Assembly: GCA_034670405.1 (NCBI GenBank)
Contig: JAXDDX010000035.1
Coordinates: 608,501 to 672,500, forward strand
Direction: 5' to 3'
From: Hoplostethus atlanticus
Taxonomy: Eukaryota; Chordata; Actinopteri; Trachichthyiformes; Trachichthyidae
DNA: 64,000 bases
How positions within the stretch are numbered: the stretch's first letter is position 1; each line of letters opens with the position of its first letter. Below, piece by piece: positions 12,223-26,192 of the stretch. The position numbers and the translations under genes were made by a program. A model generated the notes under the pieces. The model did not search any database. It was not told the origin of the DNA and saw only the letters and a program-made list of their open reading frames with translations.

Positions 12223-15200
12223 CCTCCTTCCCTCTCTGTTAATGCCCCCACTGTCATAGCATCTTCTACAAGTTCCAAAACACATTAGACATTTAATAGC
12301 CGTGCTCGGGTTGCACTGATCTTATCAATAAAGCCCAGAAAGATACACATCTCTGCTGCTGCCGCTGGTGAAGAGTTTCTGGGCTCACTAGTGAGTAAAG
12401 TAAAATGGCCCTGCTGTTGTCTATTATGTCTTCATTTACTCGTGAATTTTTTTTGCCCCGGAGCAGAACTATTTCATTTCTGGATAGATGGCCGTATTCG
12501 TGGGAACGTCCCACCTGTGCTGTGATCACGAGATCGGCGATAATGAAATCTGTTTCAAAGGGGAATGTTGGAGACGTGTTATAAGCTCCGTGTTTAATGA
12601 CGATGTATTCAAATACCACTCCACTGGAATAATTCATCTTTGATTGAGTATTTTATCCATGTCTCTCAATGATGCATGTTATATTAGCCATCATCGGAGT
12701 GGCTCGAGTGCGATTCCCTGAATATGTAACAGATTGATAAATGTATAATCAGCCAAGGGATGTCATGCGTAGCAGCTATGTAGCAGCCATAGCTACCTAG
12801 AGCTACAACCATAGCAGCATCAAACCTCCAGGTATTAAAGCGGTATGAACATGTTGTTATACTTATTATATATATTATATCATATTTCAGAATACAGGAT
12901 GTGAAACAACCTGAAAAAGGGTTGATTTATTTCTATTATTCTATTATTATTTCTATTTGGGGTTATGATGCCCATGAAGACCTGCTGGCTGTATTCATAT
13001 TCCAATTCTCCTATTTTCTTTTGTTACCACCTTTTGAATATAAGATTTTCTTCTCATGCCTTTTATCTTTAGACAATTGTTGAGATTAATTAGCAGGTAA
13101 TCCTGACCTGATTGTCATGTCAAGGTGTTTTTTTTAAATTATTTTCATTTTATTTATTTATTTTGCCAGGCAGTAAGTGCTCCTGGCAGGTGCTCACTCT
13201 CCAAGCGTGTGTGAATGAAATATGAGCTGCAATGTCAACTGAACTTGTCACAGACAAGCTAGGATGAATTAATGATAAGAGACTAGAGGTGTGTTTTAAT
13301 GTGTTCTCTCTGATGGAGGATCTCAGCAAACTTACTAAATCAGACACTGAACACCTGCAGGTTTCTTAACATGGAGCAGCAAAATGTGGATTAGAGACAA
13401 GGTGATGCATTTGTGAAGAAAATCTTTGTCTCCTAATTCTAAGTCTTACAAATGTATACGATATCACCCCGGTAGTTATCACGTTACTTTTTGGAAATGT
13501 TGCGATGTATTGTGCCTAGGTTTTCATTACCACTGCATATTCATTAGAGGGGGGGTGTAGTTTCAAGGAGAGTCAAATTAGATTTTAAAATGGAATTAAT
13601 GTCTTATTGCTATTCTTGTCTGTCACTGTCCATCATCATAACGCTTTTATAGACTCTTTGCTCTTTGAGGCTTTGCACTATACTATACGATACTATACTA
13701 TACTACACTATACTATAATATACTGTACCATACTGTACTATACTATACTATAAATGACTGCACTATAATATACTATACTATATTACACTATACTATAATA
13801 TACTGTACCATACTGTACTATACTATACTATAAATGACTGTACTATACTATACTATACTATAATATACTGTACTATACTATACTATAAATGACTGTACTA
13901 CTATACTATACTATACTATAGTATACTATACTATACCATACTAAAAAATGACTGTACTATACTATATTATACTATACTATACTATACTATGCTGTACTAT
14001 ACTATACCATACTAAAAAATGACTATACTGTACTATTCTATACAGTATAGGGTAGAACTATAGTACTGTACTATACTGTACTATACTATACTATACTGTA
14101 CTGTACTATACTATACTATACCATACTAAAAAATGGCTGTACTATACTATACTATACCGTACTAAAAAATGACTGTAGTATACTATACTATACTATACTA
14201 TACTATACTGTACTATTCTATACTATACTATACTATACAATACTATACTATACTATACTATACTATTCTATACAGTATAGTATAGTATAGTATACTGTAC
14301 TGTACTATACTATACTATACTATACTAAAAAAATGATTGTACTATACTATACTATATTATACTATACTATACTATACTATACTATAAATGAATATACTAT
14401 ACTAGACTATACTTTTCATTCAGATGCAGTATGTGTTGATGATATGAAGAAAACCTATTTCTCCTTCGGAAGACCTTCATTTTCAGCCATTGGTTAAAAG
14501 GATTAGAGTGTCTGGGGAAATGATGGAATTTCTGTCCCTTTTCACCACAGTTCAACAAGCCCAGTGATAGAATGGAACTTCTATTAGTTATTCCAATGAT
14601 GATTCAGGCACAGATGCTTTGGAATGATCGATGCCGCCAGCAGAACAAAAATCACTTGCTTGTTTGATGGCCTCTTGAAATCTGAAGGAAAAGAGAGGGC
14701 TGTTCTTTAAACAGCTTTCTTTTTCACTTTTTTGTGATTATTTATTTTCAAATTGTCCCTTAGGCTAATGTTCCATTTTGGCATTTCACACCTCCCTCTC
14801 CCATAAATGAACCATCACAGCCATAAATCACTGGACAAACAGAGACTTGTGCAAACCCTGAAAGGTTCAGAGATTTATGTAACACATTCATGTTTTCCAC
14901 TTCCTCATTTTAGTACTCCACTGGTAAAGCCTAGCTAATAAAAGGTCCTATTAATATTTCCTGTTGCTTAGCAACGGCAGGCAGCAAGTAATAGCATTCT
15001 GTGGAAAAATAGATGACCGATAAGGAAAAATTCAATTCTTTTCTCATCTCCTGGGAGAAGTACCTTATTTCTCTGGCAATGTGATATGAAACTGTAGTTG
15101 TATATTAAGAAATATCTTAAAAGAAATAGAAGTTATTTTCCAATTTCATTATTTAGGGGGTATTTTCATTGCAGGCTAGAACAGCAGCCCATCGTTATTT

Positions 15201-16635
15201 CTCACTGATAAAGTCAATTAACCTGTAGGATTAAGCTAATCAGGGGATAAGGTGCCGACTTAATTTCTTTTTTTTAATCAGAGACCCTTTGGAAGTGGTG
15301 TTGAATGACACACGAGCAGAACATTAAACGGACCACGAGACATGAGAAATGACACAAATTGCATTTCATTTATATTGGGGAGTTTTAATTTACACTTCTA
15401 TTAGGTACAAACGTGGGATGACTTCTCTGCTTTGGAGTGCTATACGCAAAAACCTCTTCTGTCCAATAAATCCACTTATCTTATCACCGTGATCTCAGGT
15501 AATTGGAGAGGATCCGTATAGTGACAATTTTCAATTTAGACAATGCATCACGTCTTATGCCGTCTCAAAAAGCCACTAAGTAGAAGATGCGTTATCTCGC
15601 GCACGTGTTGTTGTCATCAGCCTCCTCCGTACTGTAGATGTGATCAACATTGGCATTCAAGCGAAGAACGGGAGCCAAAGAAACAAAGCAGATTCAGCTG
15701 CAGCAGATAGCCGGCGTTATGAAGGAGATACATAGATAAAGGATTTCATATTACACTTAGCCACGGGGGCCCCTGCTGCTATTTATCATGCCATGAAATC
15801 GTGTCCATATTGCACTGTGCCCTATCTCAACCATCCATCAGCTCATTCTGCTTTCACCACAAGGAGTATTCTGCCCTGGTGGCCACGGAGAACATCCCAT
15901 GTCATCTCACTCCCGGGGACTCGCTTCAGCCACCAGTTCAAGACAGTATTATCACTCCGTTGGCTAATGTGCACAAGAGCGACTTGATCCAAGATGGCCG
16001 ATGGGTGTATTTATGTAACATTATGCAATAGTACGCTGTGTTAATCCAGTAGGCCATCGTGGGCGCCATCTGTCCACAGGAGCGCCAAGTAGGGAAAAAA
16101 AGTACCTACAAAATAAAATAACAGGTGATTATTTACAGTTTCCCTTTGAGACGATAAGACCAAAATCTCACCGAGGACACAAAACATACTATAACTTTAT
16201 TTTGACATACCTACTGTAATGAAGCGGTTTGAAATGGCAGCGCTCCATTACTAATATGTGATCCTGTGCATTGAGTGATTGTAGTGTATAATAAAAGAAC
16301 GGTAGATCATTTGTATGGTAATCCACTACCTTGTCACGTTTGTTATAGTTCACAGTTGGAGAGAAGGGTGAAGATGGCTCGTGTCACAAACGTGTGGACT
16401 TTGAAACATGAAAGGAGCTTTACACGCGTTGTAAATCACCTTCTGGGTAGCATAATTGTTAGCATGACCTCCGGTTGTGTAAAAGTGTGCAGGTGTGTGA
16501 GCGTCTGTGCGCACACGCCCGTGCACACCTGCAAGTACGCGCCCTCTTTTCATTTGCTTTCTTGCATTTGTATTCATTATTCCTGCATCTACGTTGATTT
16601 TTTTTTTTTTTATTGTGTGAGCGTGGGCACACCCG

Positions 16636-16671
<36 letters not shown>

Positions 16672-19600
16672 AACTGTGTTTGACATGGCAGTCAGCGGTC
16701 TCATTAGTGGGAGCAGAGGAGCCGTGCCTTCTACTGTCAAGAGTGTGTGTCCCTGCCGCTCCTCACAACCGTCTCCTCCATGTCATGTCAGACAAGGCTC
16801 TGATTCTCTTGACGCTATATGCTTTGTGAGGTGAGCTCGGAGACACGCCCGGGCGAGAGATGTAGGAAAAGAGAGAGAGAGAGAGAGAGGAAAAGCAATA
16901 GTCAAAATAGAGAGGAAGAGATACAGAAAAAGAAAATAAAAGCAAAGCAGGCTCTGACATTACCAGTAAAGAGGAACATGGAGGATGGTGCCGAGGGGGA
17001 CATCATGACATTACTATCTGCAAATCAACCGCTGCCTTGTTGCCTCTCTGAAACGCGGTCAGGGTGGTACCTCTCAAGTCAATAGTCAATCACAACCAGG
17101 TATATCGGCCTCTTTGTACCAAAGCTTTCATCCGCACTCTTAGCATAACATGATTTTGCCTTTATTGCGACCTCGGGCGTGTTTATCTTTCAGGCAAAAA
17201 GCTGAAAGGTCAGTCCCAGATCTCGACGGGGATATTCGAGTCCGTTTTACCAGCCTGGCTACGTACCACTTTACTAGAATAAATTGCTTTTTTTCTCTCT
17301 TTTTAAACTTTGTGCTGAAACTCTTAACACAAACTTCAGTTATTTCCTCGTGCCGCTCGTTTGTGAGATACTCGCTGTGTTTCCTGCCAGATTAATTACT
17401 TGAGCGCAGTTGAACGCAGGAGGTGCAAGAGCAGCTATTTAGTATTTCTCCATTTGAATGGTGTTTAATTGGAATGATCAAAGCAAACTGACCTACGAGT
17501 TCTTGCTTTGGCAACATGTAAGTAACTGTCAGGCTAATAAATAAGACGAGGTGTTCAAAGTGTGTTTCTGAATGGATGCTGGCTGGAATTACACCTGGAG
17601 CATAATACCGTATTACTGTTGTATCAAAGTCTCCGTGCCTTATTGAATCATTTTTAATAAAGGTGGCTCGGCCAAACGCGTCCAGTAGAGCTTTATGAAA
17701 TCCTTGAAACATTTTATTTTTGTTTCTTGAACGTCCCAGCATCTCTCCTCCTTTAGCATCCTTCTGATGACACAAGTCCACAGAAGCAGCGTTTGGTTTT
17801 TTTTTGCCTTTGCTTTGAGACTTAAATAGCCCATGATTCATACATGCACTCTCTTATTAGTGCTGTGTAAATGACCCCCCCGGGTATATATAAGCTTGAT
17901 AAGCCAAAGAGATGGATGAAGAGAGAGAGAGCACGGAAGGGAGGGAGCGGTAGGAGGCTAGAAGGCTCTTTGAGGAAGAGAGCTGTTAGCACTTTGCCCT
18001 GAGGGTGAATGAGAAGTAGCTTTGAGGGCCGCGAGACCCACGGTTGGCTCCCCTACCTAAAGGCGTGTTTACCGCCGCGTTGCACAGCGCGGCGTGCTTT
18101 TGAAGGATCAGTCTTGAACGCGCCTCTAATTAAAGCTGTCATGGCTGGGTGCCTGCAGGGATAATGTTCTATTATTATAGTCATTTGTTTCAATTAAACG
18201 CTGGGTGATTTTACAATAGCAGCCGTGAACCTGTGTGAGTGAGCCATCACTCTAAACAAGATGGCTCCACTCAACCAGGGAGCGAAGAGAGAAAAAGGCT
18301 CAGGCCCAGGACTCCCGGAACCGTTGATCGCTATGTGTTCAAACAGGGCAGGTTGGGACAGGGAACCAGCTAGAGCTAGATATACTCCATACTGTACATC
18401 TGAAAACACAGCTAGAGCTATAGCTTTAGAAAGTACCTCAACAAACTGATATACATTGAAGTACAGTACAGATTCATGTCAGAGGGTACACAACATCTAT
18501 CGATTCCTTGGTGGGGAGAGTCCGGTTTATTATGACACCGATGCAATAAAACCATGCTTAGCAATCAGCCCTCTGGTTTAAATTATGAAACACTTGCCAA
18601 TCTCATATAATCAGCGTAAGGACAGAGCAAGGTTAGCTGCGCTTCACTCTCTTTCTGGTCTCCTCTTTTCTGCCTGCAGCTCTATAGAGCTCTCTCTCCC
18701 TCTCTTCTCTCATCTCTGCGCTGGTGGTCAAATCCCCTTAGCTAAATCAAATGGTGCAGGCAATTGGACCGGCCGTGAAACCATTTCAAAGGTAAGGTCA
18801 GCAGGAGCAGGGGAACAATGGCTTTGTGATATTCCATCTCGCACACAATGTGCTACACATAATTGGAAAGCCTTTGTTATTTGACTCCCATTTGACTATG
18901 ATGTACAAGATGTGAATACAAACACGACAGGCGTAACGATGGCAGGGGGAACGCGTTCGCAGCGAGTTTCCTGGCTTTACATCACAGTTTAGGTCTGCTG
19001 GCTGCTCATCACCGAAAAGCAATATCCAACTGTCCCCTAGCTAACTTTGGAGATTGATTTTGGTACTTTGGTCATGTGGTCTTTATCTGTCTTTCTCTCG
19101 CTGTGTCCACACTTTTTCCTTCCATTCTCTCTCTCTCTCTTTCTCTCTCACTCTCCCCGCCCTTCCTCTCCCCCCCCCCCCCTCCCCTATGAGGGACTTT
19201 TATCTCCTGGGGCTTCAAACAAACAACTACATTTCTGGAAGTCAAGCTTGGCTATGACAATGCCCTAGGGAGGTCAGAATCCAACTTCCAAAAAAAAAAA
19301 AAAAATGTTCAGGCCACTGCTTCGCTCCACTTAGTGAAGCGGTTCCAGCATCTCGATGGAACCACACAGTAGAACCTTTCTCCTGTTGAACGGTTCATTA
19401 TACACAGTATAATAATGCACGTGTAAGGTCAAAATATGATGAACAGTAATACAATTTAATTGAAAATTACTGAAGAGCAGTTTGCCAAATAGCATGCACA
19501 GCTAGGAAGGTTAATTTGTTTCTCCTGCCCTGTTCCCTCGTGGTTGCAATTTATTCACAGTGTTTGTAGCAGTTTAGATTTAATGAAGCAGAGGTTGATA

Positions 19601-22600
19601 CCGTCTGCTGTGAGGGATGTCAGAATTTGGTGCTGGTGAATGATTATCAGCCTTTTGAAATGTGCATTTTAAACCAGGATGAGTGTGAACAAAGTGTAGT
19701 AACGTGACAGCCTACACTACTACAACGTGGAAGGAGATGCACACTGCTTTCTGGCTTTCTCAACAAATAACCATCTATCAAATCCATCCTGCTAAAGAAA
19801 AAAAAAAAATCATAACATCATTGTCATGTTGCATCATTTGATTTAATAGGACATTTTGTTATGTGTCCAGAAACCAAAAATAGTATTTCTTGTTTGTGTC
19901 CAGACCCAAATGAAAAAAGCAGCATTTGGTATATGCTACAGCTTAGGCAGATAGCAATGACCAACTAAATCCTGTTACTCACACTGCACATCCCCCTCTC
20001 TCGGCCAACCGTTTGGATGATACCATTACAAATTAGCATACAGTACCTATGGCAACCGGCAACCTTTGTCAGATTCTTTAATAATATTTGTACAGCCGTC
20101 AGCCGGTCGCTTTATTTAGCTCCGGCCTGATGGTAACCGTGATAACTTCTTGCTCTTCCTGTCTCGTACAGGTGAAAGCACCAACTAAAAGCACTCAGAG
20201 ACATTTAAAAAGCACATTGGATCGACTATTAGCAGTGTGAGTGGTTTGAATGATGACATTAGCGCTGCCACTGTAGATGTTACGTCGAAGTGGTTGCATG
20301 CTGCTTTTTGGTAACTGTATTAAGGTAATGTCAGTTTTAATAGATGAGGTGTGTGTTTCTTTCTTTCTTCTTCTTCTTCATCATCAAACTTACACTGGGT
20401 GCACAATGGTTTATATGTATTTTCTCATGACTGGCTTTGCTTCGGCAGTTGGAACCGAACACTCAGCCATAATGGAAACAGAACCTGAGTTAATGCTATG
20501 AAATATGAGGCCGCATATAAATAATGGCAGATGAAATGCGTACTGGATTCACAACAAATCAACAAACACCGTGAATGATTCTATTTTCTGTTTTGAAGCA
20601 GAAAGTAATTTGACAACCACCTCCACCCTTCTCTTCCTCTAACAATAACTGTAAAGTCATTCATTATTTCCTGATATGTCATATATTGTTTGTTATGTTT
20701 TACAATAATGCATTTTCCAATTCATGAATTCCATTCCAATTCCAATCAATAGAAGCATTTGCTTTTCATAATCATCCCTGTCCTTCATATCCTCAGCAGA
20801 TCCTTGTATTGTTTTCCTGTGGCCATTGACACCCAGTAGCCACGGCACCACGGCGCGTCTATCCCCCTGTGCACCCCTTGTGCTCTGCATCTTTCCTCCT
20901 TGTTTATATGAAACATGGTGTGGCTCAGATTAAAGGGTGACAATTTCGCCGGGAGGCTGTTGCTATGGAAATACGTCTGCTGTAGCTATGATAGGCCATT
21001 CATGTTTGATTAATTGGTTTTTCAATGCTTCTTGGTTTGTGAGGACCCTTAAAGAGCAGGTCCATGGAAAATGGAAAATTAATGGATTTCTATTTCTTTC
21101 TCGTTTCCCTTTCTTTCTCTTTTTTTCTCTCTCTTCTTTTTTTTTTTTTTTTGCTGAAGCTATTTCCTCATATTTTAAGAAGTGTTGTGATGGTGTTTTG
21201 AATTATGATTGGAAGTTGGAGGTTGTAGTGGTTGGGGGAGGTTAGAGCATGGTTATTTGAAATGCAAAAGGAATGTCTTTGTTCATGGCTGCCTTTTGTT
21301 AGCAGCTGCCGAGGCAAACACAGAATCTAATGTCCTGTGAATATTATGAGTTTTTCAAAGCAGGCCAGAGCCTCTTACAACATTACTTTGCAGTGCATTT
21401 TTATTCCAGCAACCAACTGGGACCAATTATGATTAGAGAGGCATGCCTTCATCTCTGAACCTCTACTCGTGTTTATCAAGACCTCATATGCTGGGGCCCT
21501 TTCAATTTGATCTTTTTAGCACTGCGCTAATGTGTAATGTATTATTTAACTCATGAATCTTTAAAAGAGCTAATAAATGCTAGTTCATCACTTTCTGATC
21601 TGTAAATTGCCAAACATTCCCATTTATGCTTGCATTAAAAGCGTCCTTTGGTCCGTTTGCCTGTTCTGTCCCGATGCATCTCGAAGAAAAAGGCTTTTGA
21701 TGTGGTTATTACTGAAGATCTTTTAAGAGCATAACTTTGTGAAAGGTTATTGGGTCTGGCTCCGCAATCATTCTTGAAGGGTGTTCTCCATTAGGGGGTC
21801 ATTCTCCAACAGTGAGCAGTGTTTTGTTTCTGTTTGAGGGCCCAAGTGTTGCAAAAGGATGTGGTTTAAAGGGGCAATAAGTAAAAGATTTTACTGGCCC
21901 ATAGCACACAGTGACCATAATACATGTGTAGGGGGTTTCATACACGTTGAGATTTTTGGCTTTCAAAACTCACTTTATAGCCCATGCTCTCTGCTGAGGA
22001 ACAAAAGCTTTCCGTAGAAAAGAAGGAAATATTTCTCTCAAATGTCTGGGAGAGACTCAGTTTGATTTACCGATTCATTATATGATGAGCGATACATCGT
22101 TCAAGGGGGATTCACATCACAGGAAATTCAAATTCGCCCCACTTTCCCAGCCCTGAAAATCAAGGTCAAGATTGCAGTCAAGGTAACAAACAAACAATCG
22201 GATAAAACAGTGACTGTCGAGCCAGTGGAGAGAGCCCAAGACCCGCTTTCTTCCCACCAGTCTTAGTTAAACAGTGGGACCTGTGCACCAGTAAGGGGGT
22301 TTGTAGTCTCACTTCCTCCTACCTACTTCTTTCCCTCATTTTGCCCAACATACATATATTTTCTCAAATTTAAAGATATCATCTCCAATTCTAAGCATTT
22401 CCAAATATACGTCCATTTGGCTAATTGGCTATTTATTTATTTTTTTTTAACTTTGAGTAGAGGTTAAGACAGTAAAGCTGGTGTTCTTCTCTCATCCCAG
22501 ATGCAGGAGATGGCTTTGCACCACCACCACCACCACCACCAGCAACAACATCATCACCACCACCACCCAGACGGCGCTCATTATGACCCCGCCCGTAACA

Positions 22601-25600
22601 ACCCCCTGATACACAGCTCACCTACGATACTGCCCAACCCCATGAGCACACTGTCCCAGCTAAACCCTCAGGTCAGCCGGAGTGCACTTCCCCACGGTTC
22701 CCCCTCACCTCCGGGAAGTAAATCGGCCACACCCTCCCCCTCGAGCTCCAATCAGGAAGAGGAGACTGATCCTCATTCTAAGGTACTGGTGTGGCGATGC
22801 TTCTTTGGCTTGCAGTAGTGGAGGAAGGGCTTGGCAATGCTTCTTTGACTTGGTTCGCATGCTAACTGCAACGCTGAGATAAACAGGACAGTGTTACGGC
22901 AATGCTTCTTTTAGTTACAGTGATTCAGTGATCGGACTAGGCATGGAGTAGGTATCTATGCTTTTATTTGGTTCCCTACAGAATTCATACTGTCCTAAGG
23001 ATGATTGCAGTTTTGTTGTAGGTCAGGGGAGTGGAAGTTTTTTTTTTGTAGCTTATTATATGATGTGGTTTGGTGTCACGCTTTGAGAAGAAAATTGCTG
23101 TGGGGCAAATTCTGATTTCAAATGTAGAAACACACGTGTTTCGGTGAGTGTTGATACAGTTTTTTTTGTATTATCTGAGTAAACAGCAACTGCTATATTC
23201 AGAATGGCTCCAAATTTCGGTTTACACTTGAAAGCAATACTACCTTCTCTTGGTCCTTTTGGGAAAGATTATTTTCAGTTCCAATGGCACATGTGAAAAT
23301 TGCTGAAAATCCATTACCATGGCATGTTTGCAAGTGTTTCCAATTTGCTAAATGTCAAGGGACAGCCCCTTTCTACGTGAGCAATATCTTTTTTTTTCCC
23401 TCAAGAAATTCTAGAAATAATGTTTCTTTGTTTAGTGAAAGCAAAAGTCTCACATTTTTAAACACAGGATGTGTTATGAAAGTGTTAGGATTAGTACATG
23501 CATTAGGAATAGAATAGAATAGAATGGAATGGAATGGAATAGAATGGAATAGAATGGAATAGAATAGAATGGAATGGAATAGAATAGAATAGAACAGAAC
23601 AGAACAGAACAGAACAGAATCGAATCGAATGTAATAGAATAGAATGGAATGGAATAGAATAGAATGGAATAGAATAGAATGGAATAGGATGGAATAAAAC
23701 AGAATAGAATGGAATAGAATAGAATAGAATAGAATAGAATAGAATGGAATAGAATAGAATGGAATAGAATAGAATGGAATGGAATAGAATAGAATAGAAC
23801 AGAACAGAACAGAATCGAATAGAATAGAATAGAATAGAATAGAATGGAATAGAATAGAATGGAATAGGATGGAATAAAACAGAATAGAATGGAATAGAAT
23901 ATAATGGAATGGAATAGAACAGAACAGAATAGAACAGAATAGAATAGAAGGGAATAGAATAGAATAGAATAGAATAGAATAGAATAGAATGGAATAGAAT
24001 AGAATAGAATGGAATAGAATAGAATAGAATGTAATAGAATAGAATAGAAGGGAATAGAATAGAATAGAACGGAATAGATGGAATAGAATAGAATAGATTA
24101 TAACACAAGTGAACACATAAATAAAGCTCAAGTACTCGGTGTTGGTGATCCTTTTCCGTTCTCCTCAGAGCTACATAGAGGGGTTGGAACATGTCTCACA
24201 TCCATGCAAACTCCAAAACACATTGGGTTCATATGAAGCATACACATCTAAATTGCCCACCAATCACATATCCCAGTGGATTTGTTTCCTTTTTACCGGG
24301 GAAAGGAGAAACATCAACACGAGTGTATAATTGAATCTGCTACGTTTCATATTCATCGGTGTATGTAAATGCTAGCTTGCAGTGATATAACAAGAACAGG
24401 GAAAAAAAGAAAAACACCATTTCCACCGTCTATACATCCCTGCTGTGCTTTGACTGTCCATGTATGAATAAAAAACGATTACCATCGCTCCTATCAGTGA
24501 GTAATTCCATTTGCCTCTCTCCAGTTCATTCTCCGACCACATCAAAGCCAGTACAGATGGAGTCTGCCATTTTGAATACTTCTCAGCCCCATAGCATCAA
24601 AGTCAGAATGTATTACTCGCTGAACAATTGGAAAATAAATATTCCAAAAGGGTTTGATAAATTCAGCTCACAAATATGTTTTTGATAAATCTGTAAGAGG
24701 GAGAAACGGAGAAAAAACACACACAGCCGGCGTCGCCGTGTCAACCTGTGCCAAAAGTGTTACTGTCAGTGAAACATTGCTGCAATATTCTAATGCTGAC
24801 TTGAACAGAGAGATTGAATTATGGATCTAATGAAGTTTACATGCTTCACCTGGACCAAATGTTATAAGCATTCATCAGAGACGCCGTTATTCACGCCGAG
24901 GGCAAGGTTTCTCCCCGAGTGTGTAGCTGAAAAACGCTAGACCTTTTCTTTTTCTCTCCGCAGTATCAATAAGCCGTTATGTTTTTCTGTGTTTTTGATG
25001 GTCTTCCAGATCACGGGCGAAAAGCGGCCGTCTTCGGAGATGATGAAGCCCAAGCCCAAACCCCAGAAAAAGAAGAAGAAGAAGGATCCGAACGAGCCCA
25101 CGAAGCCCGTGTCGGCCTACGCCCTGTTCTTCAGAGACACCCAGGCGGCCATTAAGGGGCAGAATCCCAACGCCACCTTCGGAGACGTGTCCAAGATAGT
25201 GGCCTCCATGTGGGACGGGCTGGGGGAGGAGCAGAAACAGGTAACCAGATCGATATCGAAAGCCGTGCGCACATGTCATGTGATCTTAACTGACCTTACT
25301 ACTTAAATACAGGTTAAATTAAATGATTTTGTTCATCTGCACACACACACACAAGTCATCTTCGTGCTCATTGCAACATAAATCCTGTGTATATTGAAAC
25401 AAGTCAGCATGTTGCATCCATTGGCTGCGGACAATATCAAACAATATCATCATTGGTCACCTCACTATAACCTGACCTATGCATTGCAAACAACAGTCAT
25501 GTGCAGCACCTTTTTCTATTTCATTTTTGCATTCCATCCCAACAGACAAAGTCAAAGGGTTTCTGTGTGTTTGCCGTAAGAAATATTGGTGTGAAGCGAA

Positions 25601-26138
25601 TGGAAAATGAGACAGTCTGATGATCGTGGGCAGACTCATATTTTTAGAATATCCAGTCAGGGCGCAGCCTATTGGGTGTCAAATAAAAGCACCTGTCTCC
25701 AAGACAAAGTGCAGCCCATTTTCCTCAGCCACTGTCGACAAGACCCTATCTAGCACGGGTGTGTTTTCCACGCGGCAAACCTACTTTATACGCTGGACTT
25801 TGGAGGCCGTCTGTCCCTTTTATTTGCAGTTAATTTTTGCCGCCTTCTCCAGGGCTCTTCACCATGAATCTTCATTTCGCCGCTGACACCCTTGAATGTG
25901 AATTCCTCATTTCCTGTCCTTTTATTTATATCTGTTGCCTGGTGATTTGATCATGCTGGGAATACAAGATTAGCAATTGCCTTGTCCTTGGTTTTGCCTC
26001 AAGGACATCTGCTCCTGAAATGTTATTGTTTGTGCTTCTTAACCCCTCGCGTCCTGGCTTCTTTTTCACCTTAGGTTGCTTATACTGTATAGCTGCGACT
26101 GGGGCTGTAGCTGGTGTTGTTGTTGTTTCTCTCTCTTC

Positions 26139-26192
<54 letters not shown>

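Larger units (their letters stand above)
8294..22500 (+). other. tox2: tox2 intron between exons A and B
   Basis: This is a 14.2-kb intron. It contains a G-run (8936-8951) beside another G7 run, a T/G run (10660-10684), a GT repeat (11056-11084), GA tracts (11333-11360, 16869-16889), a CT tract (12186-12220), the large (ACTAT)n array (13677-14413), an X-box (14963-14975), a CA repeat (16641-16669), a C-run (19171-19183), and a TTAAAGG-type repeat end at 21866. AT-rich, homeobox-motif-like stretches around 14900-15260 look conserved in style, but this cannot be tested here. Confidence 0.75.

Noticed and set aside
23373..24131. Open frame of about 250 codons on the minus strand (Leu-Phe-Tyr-Ser-Ile rich)
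   Set aside because: It is only the translation of the (AGAAT)n array, which lacks stop codons in several frames; no start context, no family match.
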